From positions 1-39,861 of the forward strand of contig JANWXI010000016.1 in the NCBI GenBank assembly GCA_025057415.1: DNA of 39,861 nt. The letters are read 5' to 3'. Source of the stretch: Chitinophagales bacterium (GTDB lineage Bacteria > Bacteroidota > Bacteroidia > Chitinophagales > LD1). Positions 9,210 through 18,385 of the stretch are shown one piece after another. A program made the translations under genes and the position numbers. Below the pieces are notes generated by a model, which saw only the letters and a list, made by a program, of their open reading frames with translations, made no database searches and was not told the DNA's origin. How positions within the stretch are numbered: the first letter of the stretch is position 1; every line of letters starts with the position of its first letter.

Positions 9210-11483
9210 ATGAACTACTTAGAAGAACTGAATGATGTGCAGCGCGAAGCGGTGTTAAGCACCGAGGGCCCTACGCAGATTATTGCCGGCCCCGGCTCGG
9301 GTAAAACGCGCGTGCTAACCTACCGCATTGCCCACCTGATCAATATCGGAGTAGATCCGTTCAGTATTCTGGCGCTCACTTTCACCAATAAAGCAGCCGA
9401 AAACATGCGCCGCCGCATTGAGAGCATCTGCGGCGCCAAAGCGAGGGGGCTTTTTATGGGCACATTCCACTCTGTGTTTGCCCGCGTGCTTCGCGTAGAG
9501 GCCCCCAAAATGGGTTACCCCCCCGACTTTACCATCTACGATACCGATGACTCGCGTTCCCTCATCAAATCTATCATCAAAGAAAGAAACCTGGATGATA
9601 AAATCTACAAGCCCGCGTTGGTGCAATGGCGCATATCTGCAGCTAAAAACTCCCTTATCACCCCCGACATGTATGCCGCTGACCCCGACCTGCGCATAGA
9701 AGACGAGCGCCAGCGCAGGCCGGAAACCTCTCTCCTCTACAAGATGTATTGCGACCGCTGCTTCAAAGCCGGAGCGATGGACTTTGATGACCTGCTGCTC
9801 AACACACACCTCATCCTCGACAAATTTCCCGAGGTGCTGTACAAATACCAGCACAAATTCCGGTATGTATTGATTGATGAGTTTCAGGACACAAACTTCG
9901 TGCAATACGATATCGTAAGGCGTATTGCCGATGTGTTTCACAACATTACCGTAGTGGGCGATGATGCACAAAGCATTTACGCCTTTCGCGGTGCAACGAT
10001 TGACAACATCCTGCACTTTACGCGCGATTACCCCGATTGTAAAGTGTTTAAGCTGGAGCAGAACTACCGCAGTACACAGGTAATCGTAAAAGCCGCCAAT
10101 GAGTTAATCCACAACAACAAAAACCAGCTTCAAAAAGAAATATGGACCCGCAACGAAAAAGGCGAACCGATAAAAATCATCAAAACACCTTCCGATAATG
10201 ACGAAGGCCGCTGGGTCACCGACAGTATCCTCGAGCTCTGCATGCGCGACCACTACCGCTACAGCGATTTTGCGATTCTGTACCGCACCAATGCGCAAAG
10301 CCGCGCTTTTGAAGAAGCCCTGCGCCGGCACAATGTGCCTTACCGCATCTACGGCGGTATGAGCTTCTATCAGCGCAAAGAAATCAAGGACTACCTCGCG
10401 TATCTAAAACTTACCATCAATCCCCACGATGAGGAAGCGCTGAAAAGAATAATCAACTATCCGGCGCGCGGTATCGGCCAAACCACCATAGATAAAATTA
10501 CCATCACGGCCGTTAACGAAAACAAAAGTATGTGGGATGTTATTGCCAACATCCGGGCGTACAACGTAGCCCCGCGCACGCTGAACGCCATCGAAGAATT
10601 TGCTCTGATGATAAACAGTTTCCGGGCGTTGCTTTCCAAAATGAATGCGTATGACCTCGCCCTGCACATCGGCAAAACCACGAAACTCATCGCTGAACTG
10701 TACAGCGATAAAACCGTTGAAGGAGTAAACCGCTACGAAAACGTGCAGGAGTTGCTCAACTCTATCAAAGAGTTTACCGAAGATGACGAAGTTACATCAG
10801 ACGATGCGCTGCCAGCCGACAAAGGCCTGGGTGCATTTTTGCAAAATGTAGCGCTGCTAACAGGCGATGAAAAGGAAAAAAGCAACACCGATACCGTAAA
10901 GCTGATGACAGTGCATGCGGCAAAAGGGTTAGAGTTTCCGGTGGTGTATGTGGTAGGTCTGGAAGAGAACCTCTTTCCCTCCATGCAGTCGCTTTACAGC
11001 GCTGAAGATCTGGAGGAAGAACGCCGGCTCTTTTATGTGGCTATCACGCGTGCAGAGAAAAAACTGTTTTTGACGTATGCCAACACCCGCTATCGCAACG
11101 GGCAGTTACACTTCAGCGAGCCCAGCCGCTTTATTGACGAAATACCGCGTGAACTGACCAATTATGCCGGCATAGCAGCCGATAAAAACTATGGCCCCGC
11201 CGTACCATCGTGGCGCAATTCTACCCCTCCGCGTGCAAATACTTCACACACGTCTTCTGCGCGTACACACACGCCGCCCGCAGAGGGACCGTTCACAGCA
11301 GACGATCCGGCGCTGCTGCAAGCAGGCATGGAAGTGTTCCATGAAAAATTTGGCGAGGGCAAGATAATCGCCATTGAGGGCGCGGGAACAAACCGCATAG
11401 CCGCCGTTCAGTTTGCCGATTTGGGGATTAAAAAAATTATGCTCAAGTTTGCCAGGCTGAAAATCATCCGCAGCGGCGTGTAA
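9210..11483 (+). CDS. pcrA: UvrD/PcrA-type superfamily 1 DNA helicase
   Basis: ATP-dependent 3'-5' DNA helicase of repair and replication-fork maintenance. I choose the ATG at 9210, giving 757 residues that open MNYLEELNDVQREAV, which matches the family start. An ATG at 9159 would add a 17-residue tail unlike the family. Visible motifs are Walker A AGPGSGKTR (26-34), Walker B DEFQDT (223-228), GDDAQSIYAFRG (250-261), QNYRST (284-289), VHAAKGLEF (motif V) and FYVAITRAEKK (motif VI). The final 60 residues, including FGEGKIIAIEG and KIMLKFARLKII, correspond to the Tudor-like tail known in PcrA/UvrD to contact RNA polymerase. A Ser/Thr/Pro-rich linker precedes that tail. Length is normal for PcrA. 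A 98-nt gap separates it from the co-directional DUF4290-like gene. Confidence 0.95.
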   Translation: MNYLEELNDVQREAVLSTEGPTQIIAGPGSGKTRVLTYRIAHLINIGVDPFSILALTFTNKAAENMRRRIESICGAKARGLFMGTFHSVFARVLRVEAPKMGYPPDFTIYDTDDSRSLIKSIIKERNLDDKIYKPALVQWRISAAKNSLITPDMYAADPDLRIEDERQRRPETSLLYKMYCDRCFKAGAMDFDDLLLNTHLILDKFPEVLYKYQHKFRYVLIDEFQDTNFVQYDIVRRIADVFHNITVVGDDAQSIYAFRGATIDNILHFTRDYPDCKVFKLEQNYRSTQVIVKAANELIHNNKNQLQKEIWTRNEKGEPIKIIKTPSDNDEGRWVTDSILELCMRDHYRYSDFAILYRTNAQSRAFEEALRRHNVPYRIYGGMSFYQRKEIKDYLAYLKLTINPHDEEALKRIINYPARGIGQTTIDKITITAVNENKSMWDVIANIRAYNVAPRTLNAIEEFALMINSFRALLSKMNAYDLALHIGKTTKLIAELYSDKTVEGVNRYENVQELLNSIKEFTEDDEVTSDDALPADKGLGAFLQNVALLTGDEKEKSNTDTVKLMTVHAAKGLEFPVVYVVGLEENLFPSMQSLYSAEDLEEERRLFYVAITRAEKKLFLTYANTRYRNGQLHFSEPSRFIDEIPRELTNYAGIAADKNYGPAVPSWRNSTPPRANTSHTSSARTHTPPAEGPFTADDPALLQAGMEVFHEKFGEGKIIAIEGAGTNRIAAVQFADLGIKKIMLKFARLKIIRSGV

Positions 11484-11581
11484 AGCCGGAAGTAAGGGGC
11501 AGCCCCCCGCTCCTCAGGTTCGCCCGTGGTACCCTAAACAATGCAACGCGACAATATTTGATTTTACATTAATTTATCAGC

Positions 11582-12220
11582 ATGGAATACAACACCGCGC
11601 GTCCCAAACTTGTGCTCAAAGAGTACGGCCGTCACGTACAAAAGATTGTTCAAAATTGCGTAGCTACTGCTGACCCTGTGCGCAGAAATCAATTTGCTCG
11701 CGAAATCATTGAATTGATGGGCCAACTCAATCCGCAGCTCCGTCATATTGAGGATTTTCGCCATAAATTGTGGGATCAGCTCTTCATCATCAGCGATTTC
11801 AAACTTGAGGTAGATGCGCCCTATCCTATCGTAAAGCGCGAGGAGTTATACAAAAAACCGGAGCGCCTCCCGTATCCGCAAAGCAAGATTCGCTTCAAAC
11901 ATTATGGTAAATACGTGGAGCGCCTCGTGGAAAAATGCATCGCCACCGAAGACCCCGAAAAGCAAGCTGCCTTTACCCAGTGTATCGGAAACTTTATGAA
12001 AATGGTCTATCAGAACTGGAGTAAAGAAGAAGTAAACGACCTCACCATCAAAAACGACCTCCTCATCCTCTCTGATGGTAAACTGCAAATTACCGAAGAT
12101 CAGGACATCAGTTCGCTGGCGCGCGCCAACAAATTCAAACCGGCGCACCTGATGAACAACGGCAACGGCAACCGCAAAAAGCGCCACAACCGCAATAAAA
12201 TTTTCAGAAAACGCAGATAA
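11582..12220 (+). CDS. DUF4290-like protein, conserved in Bacteroidota
   Basis: A 212-residue basic, probably cytoplasmic protein with no signal peptide or membrane segment. The opening MEYNTARPKLVLKEYGRHVQ is characteristic of the DUF4290 family as I remember it, a Bacteroidota-restricted family of unknown function. The sequence shows an internal similarity: LVLKEYGRHVQKIVQNCVAT (about 11-30) and FKHYGKYVERLVEKCIAT (about 105-122). This suggests two related halves, each followed by 'DP..R/K..F...I...M'. The extreme C-terminus is rich in Asn, Lys and Arg (about 185-212), consistent with nucleic-acid contact, though that is inference. It follows pcrA on the same strand and may share its transcript. 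Function is unknown. Confidence 0.8.
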   Translation: MEYNTARPKLVLKEYGRHVQKIVQNCVATADPVRRNQFAREIIELMGQLNPQLRHIEDFRHKLWDQLFIISDFKLEVDAPYPIVKREELYKKPERLPYPQSKIRFKHYGKYVERLVEKCIATEDPEKQAAFTQCIGNFMKMVYQNWSKEEVNDLTIKNDLLILSDGKLQITEDQDISSLARANKFKPAHLMNNGNGNRKKRHNRNKIFRKRR

Positions 12221-12385
12221 TCACTTAGTGCAAACTGTTTAACTAGAGCAAGTAATCGCTAAGCGCCTGTATTCGTTCAATTGCCTTCACACCGCTGTTA
12301 ATGCCGCGTTAGTTTTTACATCAGCTTTCTATAATTTATTTCACTGCGAGGCAATTAATTTTCTGATTTAATTATTGTGGGGTGC

Positions 12386-12426
12386 CCCCGCTGCTGCGCT
12401 TCGCACAGCTACGCGCAGCAGCGGGG
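12386..12426. repeat. 14-bp perfect inverted repeat (hairpin) in GC-rich intergenic element
   Basis: CCCCGCTGCTGCGC at 12386-12399 is the exact reverse complement of 12413-12426, with a 13-nt loop. It marks the left edge of the GC-rich core. No T-run follows, so it is not a classical terminator. Confidence 0.9.
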
Positions 12427-12546
12427 TCGGGCTTGCTACGGGGTACGCTGTCGCTCCCGCCGCGCCCGCGCGTGGATTGCTTTTCAACGGTGCGGGCGCG
12501 GCCGCTTCGCTGCGCTCGCGCCCTCCGCATCCCTCACCCGAAACGA

Positions 12547-12585
12547 TACAGTGGCCATACAACTTCATCTCGTCCAACCACTGTA
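12547..12585. repeat. 8-bp inverted repeat within the intergenic element
   Basis: TACAGTGG at 12547-12554 pairs with CCACTGTA at 12578-12585, loop 23 nt. It sits in the less GC-rich middle of the element, next to another GC-rich pairing (GGGCGCG at 12494-12500 with CGCGCCC at 12517-12523). Confidence 0.75.
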
Positions 12586-12667
12586 GTGTTCAGGTCATTA
12601 TTGTCCACTTCGCGCCCGCGCCCCGGGCGCAAAGACAAGGCACATCACAAAAATTTTGCACAACCTC

Positions 12668-12699
12668 GCGGGTCGCCCGCCCCCGGGCGGGCGACCCGC
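12668..12699. repeat. 32-nt near-perfect GC palindrome at the right end of the intergenic element
   Basis: Positions 12668-12682 and 12685-12699 are exact reverse complements (15-bp arms) around two central bases, all G/C except one A-T pair. It would form a very stable stem or cruciform. The plus-strand sequence after it is A-rich, not T-rich. Confidence 0.9.
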
Positions 12700-12915
12700 A
12701 TAAAACCAAATCCCTGCAAACTCATAACCCTTAACTTTTGCTCCAACACTACGTTACTTCTAAATATAGAAACACTTTCCAAATAATCAGGATATATCAA
12801 GAATGTAAATTTCACCGAGGTAACTAAACGATTACTTCAATAACATTATTACTTAATCAACGTTGATTACCCGGCTGAATGTGATGCCTGCGTTAAAAAC
12901 AGCGGCGCCTTCCCG

Positions 12916-14166
12916 TTATTTTTGAAGGTATAATTTACCGCTGTAAAAACTTCCGCCAGTACCGGTTAAGAGATAATAAAACAGTCCGCTGCCTCCTGTA
13001 AAAGGCACAAGCCCATCCGTAGTGCCCGGTTCGTAACTTTGTACTAATCGGCCGGCTGTGTCGAAAATGCGCAAGGTTAGTTTTTCGCTGTGCTGCCAGC
13101 CCAACGGATACATGATTTGTATAAAATTATCATGTAAAATAATTTTAATATTTTCGGAGATTTCTGCAGTAGTGCCGCTCGTGGACGAAGGAGTAACTAC
13201 CAACTTTTTTACGGGAACTCCGTCGCTCCAATACCCCATGCCGTGCTGGTTGGGCGTATCGCCAAAAGCATAATCGCAATTTTGGTTGTGCAGGGCGCAG
13301 TCCATCAAGGCATCCTGCAGTTTCCAGAAGCAGAAGTAATCCACTGCGTCCACTTTGCCGTTAGTAAACTGAATAAAAAGGTTGGTTTCTCCGTTGTCAA
13401 AGTCGTTATCGGGCGCGCCTGGCTCATCGTGGGTGGCTGTAATAGGAGGCGAGCCGTGGTTATCTGCCACGTGTTTAATTAGATTTTTATGTGTAGTAGG
13501 CGCCTGAGTGGTTTGATTGTAGAGCGTTTGCCCCGGACCGGTACCCACAATGATATCATTTTCACCTACGGCAATCAGATATTTTACATCGGGCGGAAAT
13601 GCCGCATAACTGCTCATTAAAAAGGAAGAGGCGCCGGGCTGCATGCTGAATGCCGTAAGCGGTTTGGGCAGGCCGTACTGCTGATGCAGCATAGTCATAT
13701 TTGCGGTGAGGATACCACCCACCGAGTGGCCAAGGATGAAAAAATTTTGCAGGCGCGGTTTTACATGGCCGGGCAATTTGAGCGTGTCTAATGCGCGCAG
13801 GATCCCTTTGGCGCAGCTATCGTTAAATGTGGAGTTACTGCTGGTGAGGTCTTTCTGGTAGCGCGGGTAGATGACAATATTTCCTTTGCGTACTAAATGT
13901 TTGATGAATGCGCCGTAGTATTTGGGGTTTGTCATACCCAGGCCGTGAATAAACACCACTACGTTGGCTGAATCAGGCGTGGGATTGGCAGGTTCGTACA
14001 GCCAGAAGTCACTGCCATTACCGTTGGTGCCGTAATCGTAAATGGTGACACTGCCGTGTATGTAATCTTTACCGCCCGGGCCGCTCAGCGGTTGTGAGGG
14101 CTGGCTGATTTGCGCTTGCACAAAAAGCAGCGCAAAACATCCTGTGAACAGATATATAATTTTCAT
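12916..14166 (-). CDS. Secreted alpha/beta hydrolase with T9SS type A sorting domain
   Basis: A 416-residue exported enzyme. Residues 1-19 form a signal peptide ending AQ. The hydrolase core shows the oxyanion-hole motif HGLG (74-77) and the nucleophile elbow GHSVGG (146-151, Ser148). A likely acid lies in VGENDII near 201-207, with a His-containing stretch ADNHG further on. The substrate cannot be read from the sequence; lipids, esters or a polymer are possible. The last 75 residues (FDTAGRLVQSY, then GLFYYLLTGTG and a lysine at the end) have the beta-sandwich pattern of a T9SS type A signal, so the protein is probably delivered to the cell surface or medium. A -7-like TACTTTTA lies at 14193-14186, giving a leader of about 15 nt. 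It is convergent with the DUF4290-like gene. Confidence 0.88.
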   Translation of the reverse strand: MKIIYLFTGCFALLFVQAQISQPSQPLSGPGGKDYIHGSVTIYDYGTNGNGSDFWLYEPANPTPDSANVVVFIHGLGMTNPKYYGAFIKHLVRKGNIVIYPRYQKDLTSSNSTFNDSCAKGILRALDTLKLPGHVKPRLQNFFILGHSVGGILTANMTMLHQQYGLPKPLTAFSMQPGASSFLMSSYAAFPPDVKYLIAVGENDIIVGTGPGQTLYNQTTQAPTTHKNLIKHVADNHGSPPITATHDEPGAPDNDFDNGETNLFIQFTNGKVDAVDYFCFWKLQDALMDCALHNQNCDYAFGDTPNQHGMGYWSDGVPVKKLVVTPSSTSGTTAEISENIKIILHDNFIQIMYPLGWQHSEKLTLRIFDTAGRLVQSYEPGTTDGLVPFTGGSGLFYYLLTGTGGSFYSGKLYLQK

Positions 14167-14573
14167 AGTTTGAAGATAGGTTACCTAAAAGTATAAAAAA
14201 TCCGTAACTTGGAAGAATATGTTATACAAGCTGTAGGAGGGCTTGACACAAATAAGAAACCTGCCAAACGAACATGTGTACTTTACAGATTGTATCTGTT
14301 TACGTTCACTTTTTGCTGACACTCTACACTCCGGCGCTGTTCTTACAGAGATAAAAAGCACAAAATACAGTTTACCGGTGCGCTGCCGGTAATGGCGCGA
14401 GTGGCAAATTTGCCGAGAGTTGCGGTTGGTTATAGCACAGATAGCCCGGCAAAATGTTCCCGGGTATTACGACCTGTTGAATACTCAAATCGTTCAATGA
14501 ACTATCTACATGATGATAGCGAAACCATCTCTGTTCTAAAATATCAGCTTTTACATGTTCTGTTGACAGAGAT
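14167..14573. other. Intergenic region between two secreted-protein genes; no gene supported
   Basis: These 407 nt separate two minus-strand genes. Short frames on both strands near 14372-14584 overlap each other, lack family resemblance and look fortuitous. The 12-bp perfect palindrome GGCAAATTTGCC lies at 14403-14414. The right-hand part contains the downstream untranslated region of the PKD-protein gene, without a clear terminator hairpin. Confidence 0.6.
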
Positions 14574-15728
14574 TTAATAAACATGTTTCACAAACTTTGC
14601 ACGGTATATTACAGGATGTGACTGAGTATGTTGCGAAGTAAGTTTTATCTCCAAGAAATATATTCCGGCTTGCAGGTGTCGTATATCTAACTGATTAGCT
14701 CCCTGTCCTTCTACACTTCCTAAAATGGCTCCGTTTGCATCCATCATTACTATGCGCTCTACAGTGTGGTTATTTACGGATATAGTTACATAGCTATCCG
14801 CAGGATTGGGATACACAAGGATTGAGGTTGGATTTGCATCAAGTGTTTCGTGAACCATTACCGGAACCTGAAAACTATCCGGTAGTATCACCAGTTGAGA
14901 TATGTTGCTATCGGTCGGATTGTTTAGGTAAAAAGTGCTGTCACAGTAAGTACTGACACACCCCAATGTGTCACTTACAGTAAGGCAAATAGTGTAATTT
15001 CCTGGTGTATTATATATATGTACAGGATACGGAAGATTTGAGGAATTTCCATCACCAAAAGTCCAGTGATACGAAAGTCCGTTACCTATGCTTAAGTTCT
15101 GCCCTAAGAAGTAGCCGGTGTGGGGCTGATAGACCTGAAGGTTGAAATATGCTTCACAGGATTTTTCGGGTGTGAAACGAATATTGTCTATGGCTACATC
15201 TATGTAACCGTATGACATAAAAGGTAAGTAAGTAGGTTGTATTTCGAAAATTAAGTTGATGTTATTGGTAGTCGGATGTAGTTGCAGAGGTATGGAAGCA
15301 TGATTTAAAACACCGATAGCAGTAGGTGGAATAGACCAGATGGCGACATTATTGATTAAAAGTTTGAGGTTGGCGCCCGCCAGGTAATTCAGCAACTTGT
15401 AATCAAAATGTAAGGTGTCCATATAAATTTTGTACGGGAAGGTTTGACTTAGTGAAGCTGGACCTGGTCCTTCAAAATAAGGAGCCGAATTACGAAATCT
15501 TGCTGCGTATATTCCATCTGTCAGCGCCGGAAATGTATCGGTTGGCTTTAGAGAGTCAATGATAGGTATAGGTAAAACCTGGCATGTTGCATTCCAACTG
15601 GTGGGTTTATAGCACGGTGGGTCGCTATACCAGGTTTCGAAACTTGGGTTGAGAAGCTGTGCCTGACATGGATTTACATAAATAAATGACGCACAGTGAA
15701 GCATAGCGGTAATCAGATAGCTACGCAT
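14574..15728 (-). CDS. Secreted PKD-domain protein with T9SS type A sorting domain
   Basis: A 384-residue exported protein. Residues 1-24 form a signal peptide ending QAQ. Residues 25-190 begin LLNPSFETW, a common opening of Bacteroidota secreted proteins with a jelly-roll, carbohydrate-binding-like module; I assign no ligand. A PKD domain covers about 190-268, with the diagnostic YHWTFGDGNSS (220-230) and a closing YTICLTVSDTLGC. The type A sorting domain runs from about 303, with VYPNPADSYVTI, MMDANGAIL and LQAGIYFLEI. These features predict T9SS export and surface attachment or release. Nothing indicates catalysis. A promoter-like site lies just upstream (15746-15774). The gene stands alone, with a 407-nt gap below and 216 nt above. 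Confidence 0.88.
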   Translation of the reverse strand: MRSYLITAMLHCASFIYVNPCQAQLLNPSFETWYSDPPCYKPTSWNATCQVLPIPIIDSLKPTDTFPALTDGIYAARFRNSAPYFEGPGPASLSQTFPYKIYMDTLHFDYKLLNYLAGANLKLLINNVAIWSIPPTAIGVLNHASIPLQLHPTTNNINLIFEIQPTYLPFMSYGYIDVAIDNIRFTPEKSCEAYFNLQVYQPHTGYFLGQNLSIGNGLSYHWTFGDGNSSNLPYPVHIYNTPGNYTICLTVSDTLGCVSTYCDSTFYLNNPTDSNISQLVILPDSFQVPVMVHETLDANPTSILVYPNPADSYVTISVNNHTVERIVMMDANGAILGSVEGQGANQLDIRHLQAGIYFLEIKLTSQHTQSHPVIYRAKFVKHVY

Positions 15729-15745
15729 AAGTTTGATATTAGAAG

Positions 15746-15774
15746 TAAAGGTAAAAGAGTTTACTGAACAACAA
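15746..15774 (-). promoter_or_regulatory. Putative Bacteroidota promoter of the PKD-protein gene
   Basis: On the minus strand TTG (15774-15772), an 18-nt spacer and TACCTTTA (15753-15746) approximate the Bacteroidota consensus TTG-N19-TAnnTTTG, with the last base deviating. The predicted start is near 15740, giving a leader of about 12 nt. Confidence 0.4.
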
Positions 15775-15944
15775 GCTGGGAATCAATCAAAAACCTTTTC
15801 ATGATAGGAACAGTACCAAGGCGCCCCACGTACATACATGGTTTACAGTAAACATTGAGAAAATAAGTATAAAATCTTTTACCGGAACGGGTTGATTTCA
15901 ACGTTTGTGGCTTTACATAACGCGCTAATCAGATAGTGTAACCG

Positions 15945-16571
15945 TTAACCGTAAAAAATCTTTTCAATTTCTTGACGCAGCGTAAATAAATCAATAGTTT
16001 CCGCATTGGGTTCTAAATCGTCTATACTAGCAAAATCAATACCCCCGATACAAGTCATCACGTTATATTCACCTACGTAATGATCCAATGCCAAAAAACC
16101 GAGATGCCCGTATCGCTCATCCATCGGATCAAACTCTTTCATCAGCAGGGCAATGTGCATTTTATGGCTTTCTTTATCATACTCCCGAAGCACCTTAAAG
16201 TCATCATATTGCAAAGAAATGCCTTGGAACTTGATTTCTACCCTATCATTGGTGGGTTTGCGGTATTTGCGTACCTCCCAGCGGGGTATCACAGGGGCAC
16301 AGGAAACAATCTTTTCGGTTGGCTCTATACCATTACGAATACCGTTGGGTGTAATGACGATTACATAATTACCTGTTTCTTTGTTGTATGTAAACTCTGC
16401 ATAAAGTGCAGGATCAAACTCCTTGAGTTTTTCTGTCGTATCACGAAAGAAAGTTAAGTCGTTGTTCTCTGTACCCAGATTGTCTATCATTTTTTCCAGT
16501 TGGGTTTTATTATTCACAAACCACTCCCAGAAGATTTGCCCTTTGTCTTTTTTACAGAAGAAAGAAAACAT
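15945..16571 (-). CDS. Conserved hypothetical protein of unknown function
   Basis: A 208-residue acidic, soluble protein with no signal peptide or membrane segment. The opening MFSFFCKKDKGQIFWEWFVN followed by a helical region and alternating strands resembles small Bacteroidota proteins beginning 'FW.WF..N', which I know only as hypothetical. Notable stretches are YVIVITPNGI, APVIPRWEVRKYRKP and LALDHYVGEYNVMTCIGGIDF. The final helix reads LFTLRQEIEKIF. No catalytic motif is visible and I assign no function. It is monocistronic: 216 nt separate it from the PKD gene downstream and 214 nt from lysS, which is divergent. The intervening DNA holds no other gene. Confidence 0.7.
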   Translation of the reverse strand: MFSFFCKKDKGQIFWEWFVNNKTQLEKMIDNLGTENNDLTFFRDTTEKLKEFDPALYAEFTYNKETGNYVIVITPNGIRNGIEPTEKIVSCAPVIPRWEVRKYRKPTNDRVEIKFQGISLQYDDFKVLREYDKESHKMHIALLMKEFDPMDERYGHLGFLALDHYVGEYNVMTCIGGIDFASIDDLEPNAETIDLFTLRQEIEKIFYG

Positions 16572-16785
16572 GTGCGTGATATTTACGAAAAGGTGAAGAG
16601 GGTTTCTGGAGTTACTTTTTGAATTTTATCGGCTCAATGATGAAGCAATTTCCAAACAAAAATGAAAATAAGATTTTAAAAATTAAAAATATATCAGCAA
16701 AATTAAGGGTTTGGTAATATGTGGATTTATCTCAACATGTACGGTGAATGATTTTGTTATTTTCGCGGGCTGACAGAATAAACTT

Positions 16786-18315
16786 ATGAATGCCACACTG
16801 AGTGAACAGGAGATTATCCGCCGCGAAAAGCTCAAAGAGTTGGAACGGCTCGGTATAAATCCTTATCCGGCTGCTGCTTTTGAAGTAAACTGTAACACTC
16901 GCCAGATACTGACACACTATGATGAAAATACTAAAAATTTTGAGCATGTAAGCATTGCGGGCCGTGTTATGGCAATTCGCCTGATGGGGAAAGCCGCCTT
17001 TATGCACCTGGAAGATCAACACGGTAAAATTCAACTCTACGTTTCGCGTAATGACCTGATGAACGGAGAAACGGCTCCGCTTTTTGATGAAGTAGTAAAA
17101 AAACTTTTAGACATTGGAGATATCATCGGGGTGAAAGGTTTTGTTTTTAAAACAAAAACCGGTGAAATAACCATTCACGTAAAAGAGTTTACCTTCTTAG
17201 CAAAAGCGCTGCGCCCCCTACCGGTGGTGAAAGAAACCAAAGATGAAAATGGCAATATCGTAGTGCATGACGCATTTGCAGATCCGGAGCTCCGCTATCG
17301 CCAGCGATATGTAGATTTAATCGTGAACCCCGGTGTACGCGATACTTTTTTAAAGCGTACGCAGATGATTCAAACCATACGCGATTTTTTGAACGAGCAC
17401 GGAGGTATAGAGGTGGATACGCCTGTGTTGCAAACCATCCCCGGCGGCGCGGCAGCGCGCCCGTTTGTTACCCATCACAATGCGCTGGATATTCCCCTTT
17501 ACCTCCGTATCGCCAACGAGCTTTACCTGAAACGCCTCATCGTAGGAGGTTTTGATTTTGTGTATGAATTCAGCCGCAATTTTCGAAACGAAGGCATGGA
17601 CCGAACACATAACCCCGAGTTTACGGTGTTGGAGTTCTATGTGGCATATAAAGATTATTTCTGGATGATGGAATTCACCGAAAAACTTTTCGAAAAAATC
17701 GCGCTGGCGCTGCATGGTACTACGGAAATAAAAGTGGGAGAGCATGTAATAAGTTTTAAAGCTCCTTTCAGGCGCATCGGCATACTGGATGCCATTCGCG
17801 AAGCTACGGGTGAAGATGTGAGTGCGATGAGCGAAGAAGAATTGCGAGCGCTTTGCCGGAAACATCATATTGAAACAAACCCCGCCATGGGCAGAGGCAA
17901 ATTGATTGATGAACTTTTCAGTGAATTGTGTGAGAAAAAATTCATACAACCCACATTTGTGATGGACTACCCGATTGAGATGAGTCCGCTCACCAAAAAA
18001 CACCGCAGCAAGCCCGGCCTGGTGGAACGTTTTGAGCTGATGATAAACGGCAAGGAGCTGGCAAACGCATACAGCGAGTTGAACGACCCGATTGACCAGC
18101 GCGCGCGTTTCGAAGAGCAAATGAAACTGATGGAGCGGGGCGATGATGAAGCTATGTATATAGATTACGATTTCCTGCGCGCGTTGGAATACGGCATGCC
18201 GCCCACCTCAGGTATTGGTATTGGCATAGACCGGTTGGCTATGCTCATGACCAATCAGCCGAGCATACAGGAAGTTCTCCTCTTTCCGCAGATGCGCCCG
18301 GAGAAGATAGAATAA
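16786..18315 (+). CDS. lysS: Lysyl-tRNA synthetase, class II
   Basis: A 509-residue enzyme that charges tRNA-Lys with lysine using ATP. The N-terminal anticodon-binding OB-fold covers about residues 50-150 (VSIAGRVMAIRLMGKAAFMH, then IIGVKGFVFKTKTGEITI). The class II catalytic core follows, with RTQMIQTIRDFLNEHGGIEVDTP (motif 1 region), FRNEGMDRTHNPEFTVLEFY (motif 2) and GIGIGIDRLAMLMT (motif 3, arginine present). PIEMSPLTKKHR and ELANAYSELNDP are typical LysS substrate-site stretches. Length is ordinary for bacterial LysS. A -7-like TATTTTCG at 16759-16766 lies 19 nt before the ATG, implying a short leader. The gene is divergent from the unknown gene to its left. Confidence 0.97.
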   Translation: MNATLSEQEIIRREKLKELERLGINPYPAAAFEVNCNTRQILTHYDENTKNFEHVSIAGRVMAIRLMGKAAFMHLEDQHGKIQLYVSRNDLMNGETAPLFDEVVKKLLDIGDIIGVKGFVFKTKTGEITIHVKEFTFLAKALRPLPVVKETKDENGNIVVHDAFADPELRYRQRYVDLIVNPGVRDTFLKRTQMIQTIRDFLNEHGGIEVDTPVLQTIPGGAAARPFVTHHNALDIPLYLRIANELYLKRLIVGGFDFVYEFSRNFRNEGMDRTHNPEFTVLEFYVAYKDYFWMMEFTEKLFEKIALALHGTTEIKVGEHVISFKAPFRRIGILDAIREATGEDVSAMSEEELRALCRKHHIETNPAMGRGKLIDELFSELCEKKFIQPTFVMDYPIEMSPLTKKHRSKPGLVERFELMINGKELANAYSELNDPIDQRARFEEQMKLMERGDDEAMYIDYDFLRALEYGMPPTSGIGIGIDRLAMLMTNQPSIQEVLLFPQMRPEKIE

Positions 18316-18385
18316 TCCACAAAACATACCGCACCATACAAATCTGTATTCACCTATCGTAATGTATTAGAAAATTAACTGTACG

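Larger units (their letters stand above)
12221..12915. other. Long intergenic region with a GC-rich, hairpin-dense core
   Basis: No gene is supported in these 695 nt. The flanks (12221-12370 and 12701-12915) are AT-rich. The core (about 12375-12700) is strikingly GC-rich and packed with inverted repeats, listed separately. Open frames across the core are translations of palindromes, heavy in Arg, Ala and Pro, with no family resemblance. The region lies between the 3' ends of the plus-strand DUF4290-like gene and the minus-strand hydrolase gene, a convergent position suited to a bidirectional terminator or a dispersed intergenic repeat. Confidence 0.75.

Noticed and set aside
12375-12786. Several overlapping open frames in the GC-rich intergenic block
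   Set aside because: They translate palindromes into Arg/Ala/Pro-rich sequence, occur in several frames on both strands and match no family.
14372-14584. Short frames on both strands between the two secreted-protein genes
   Set aside because: They overlap each other on opposite strands and lack family similarity or a start context.
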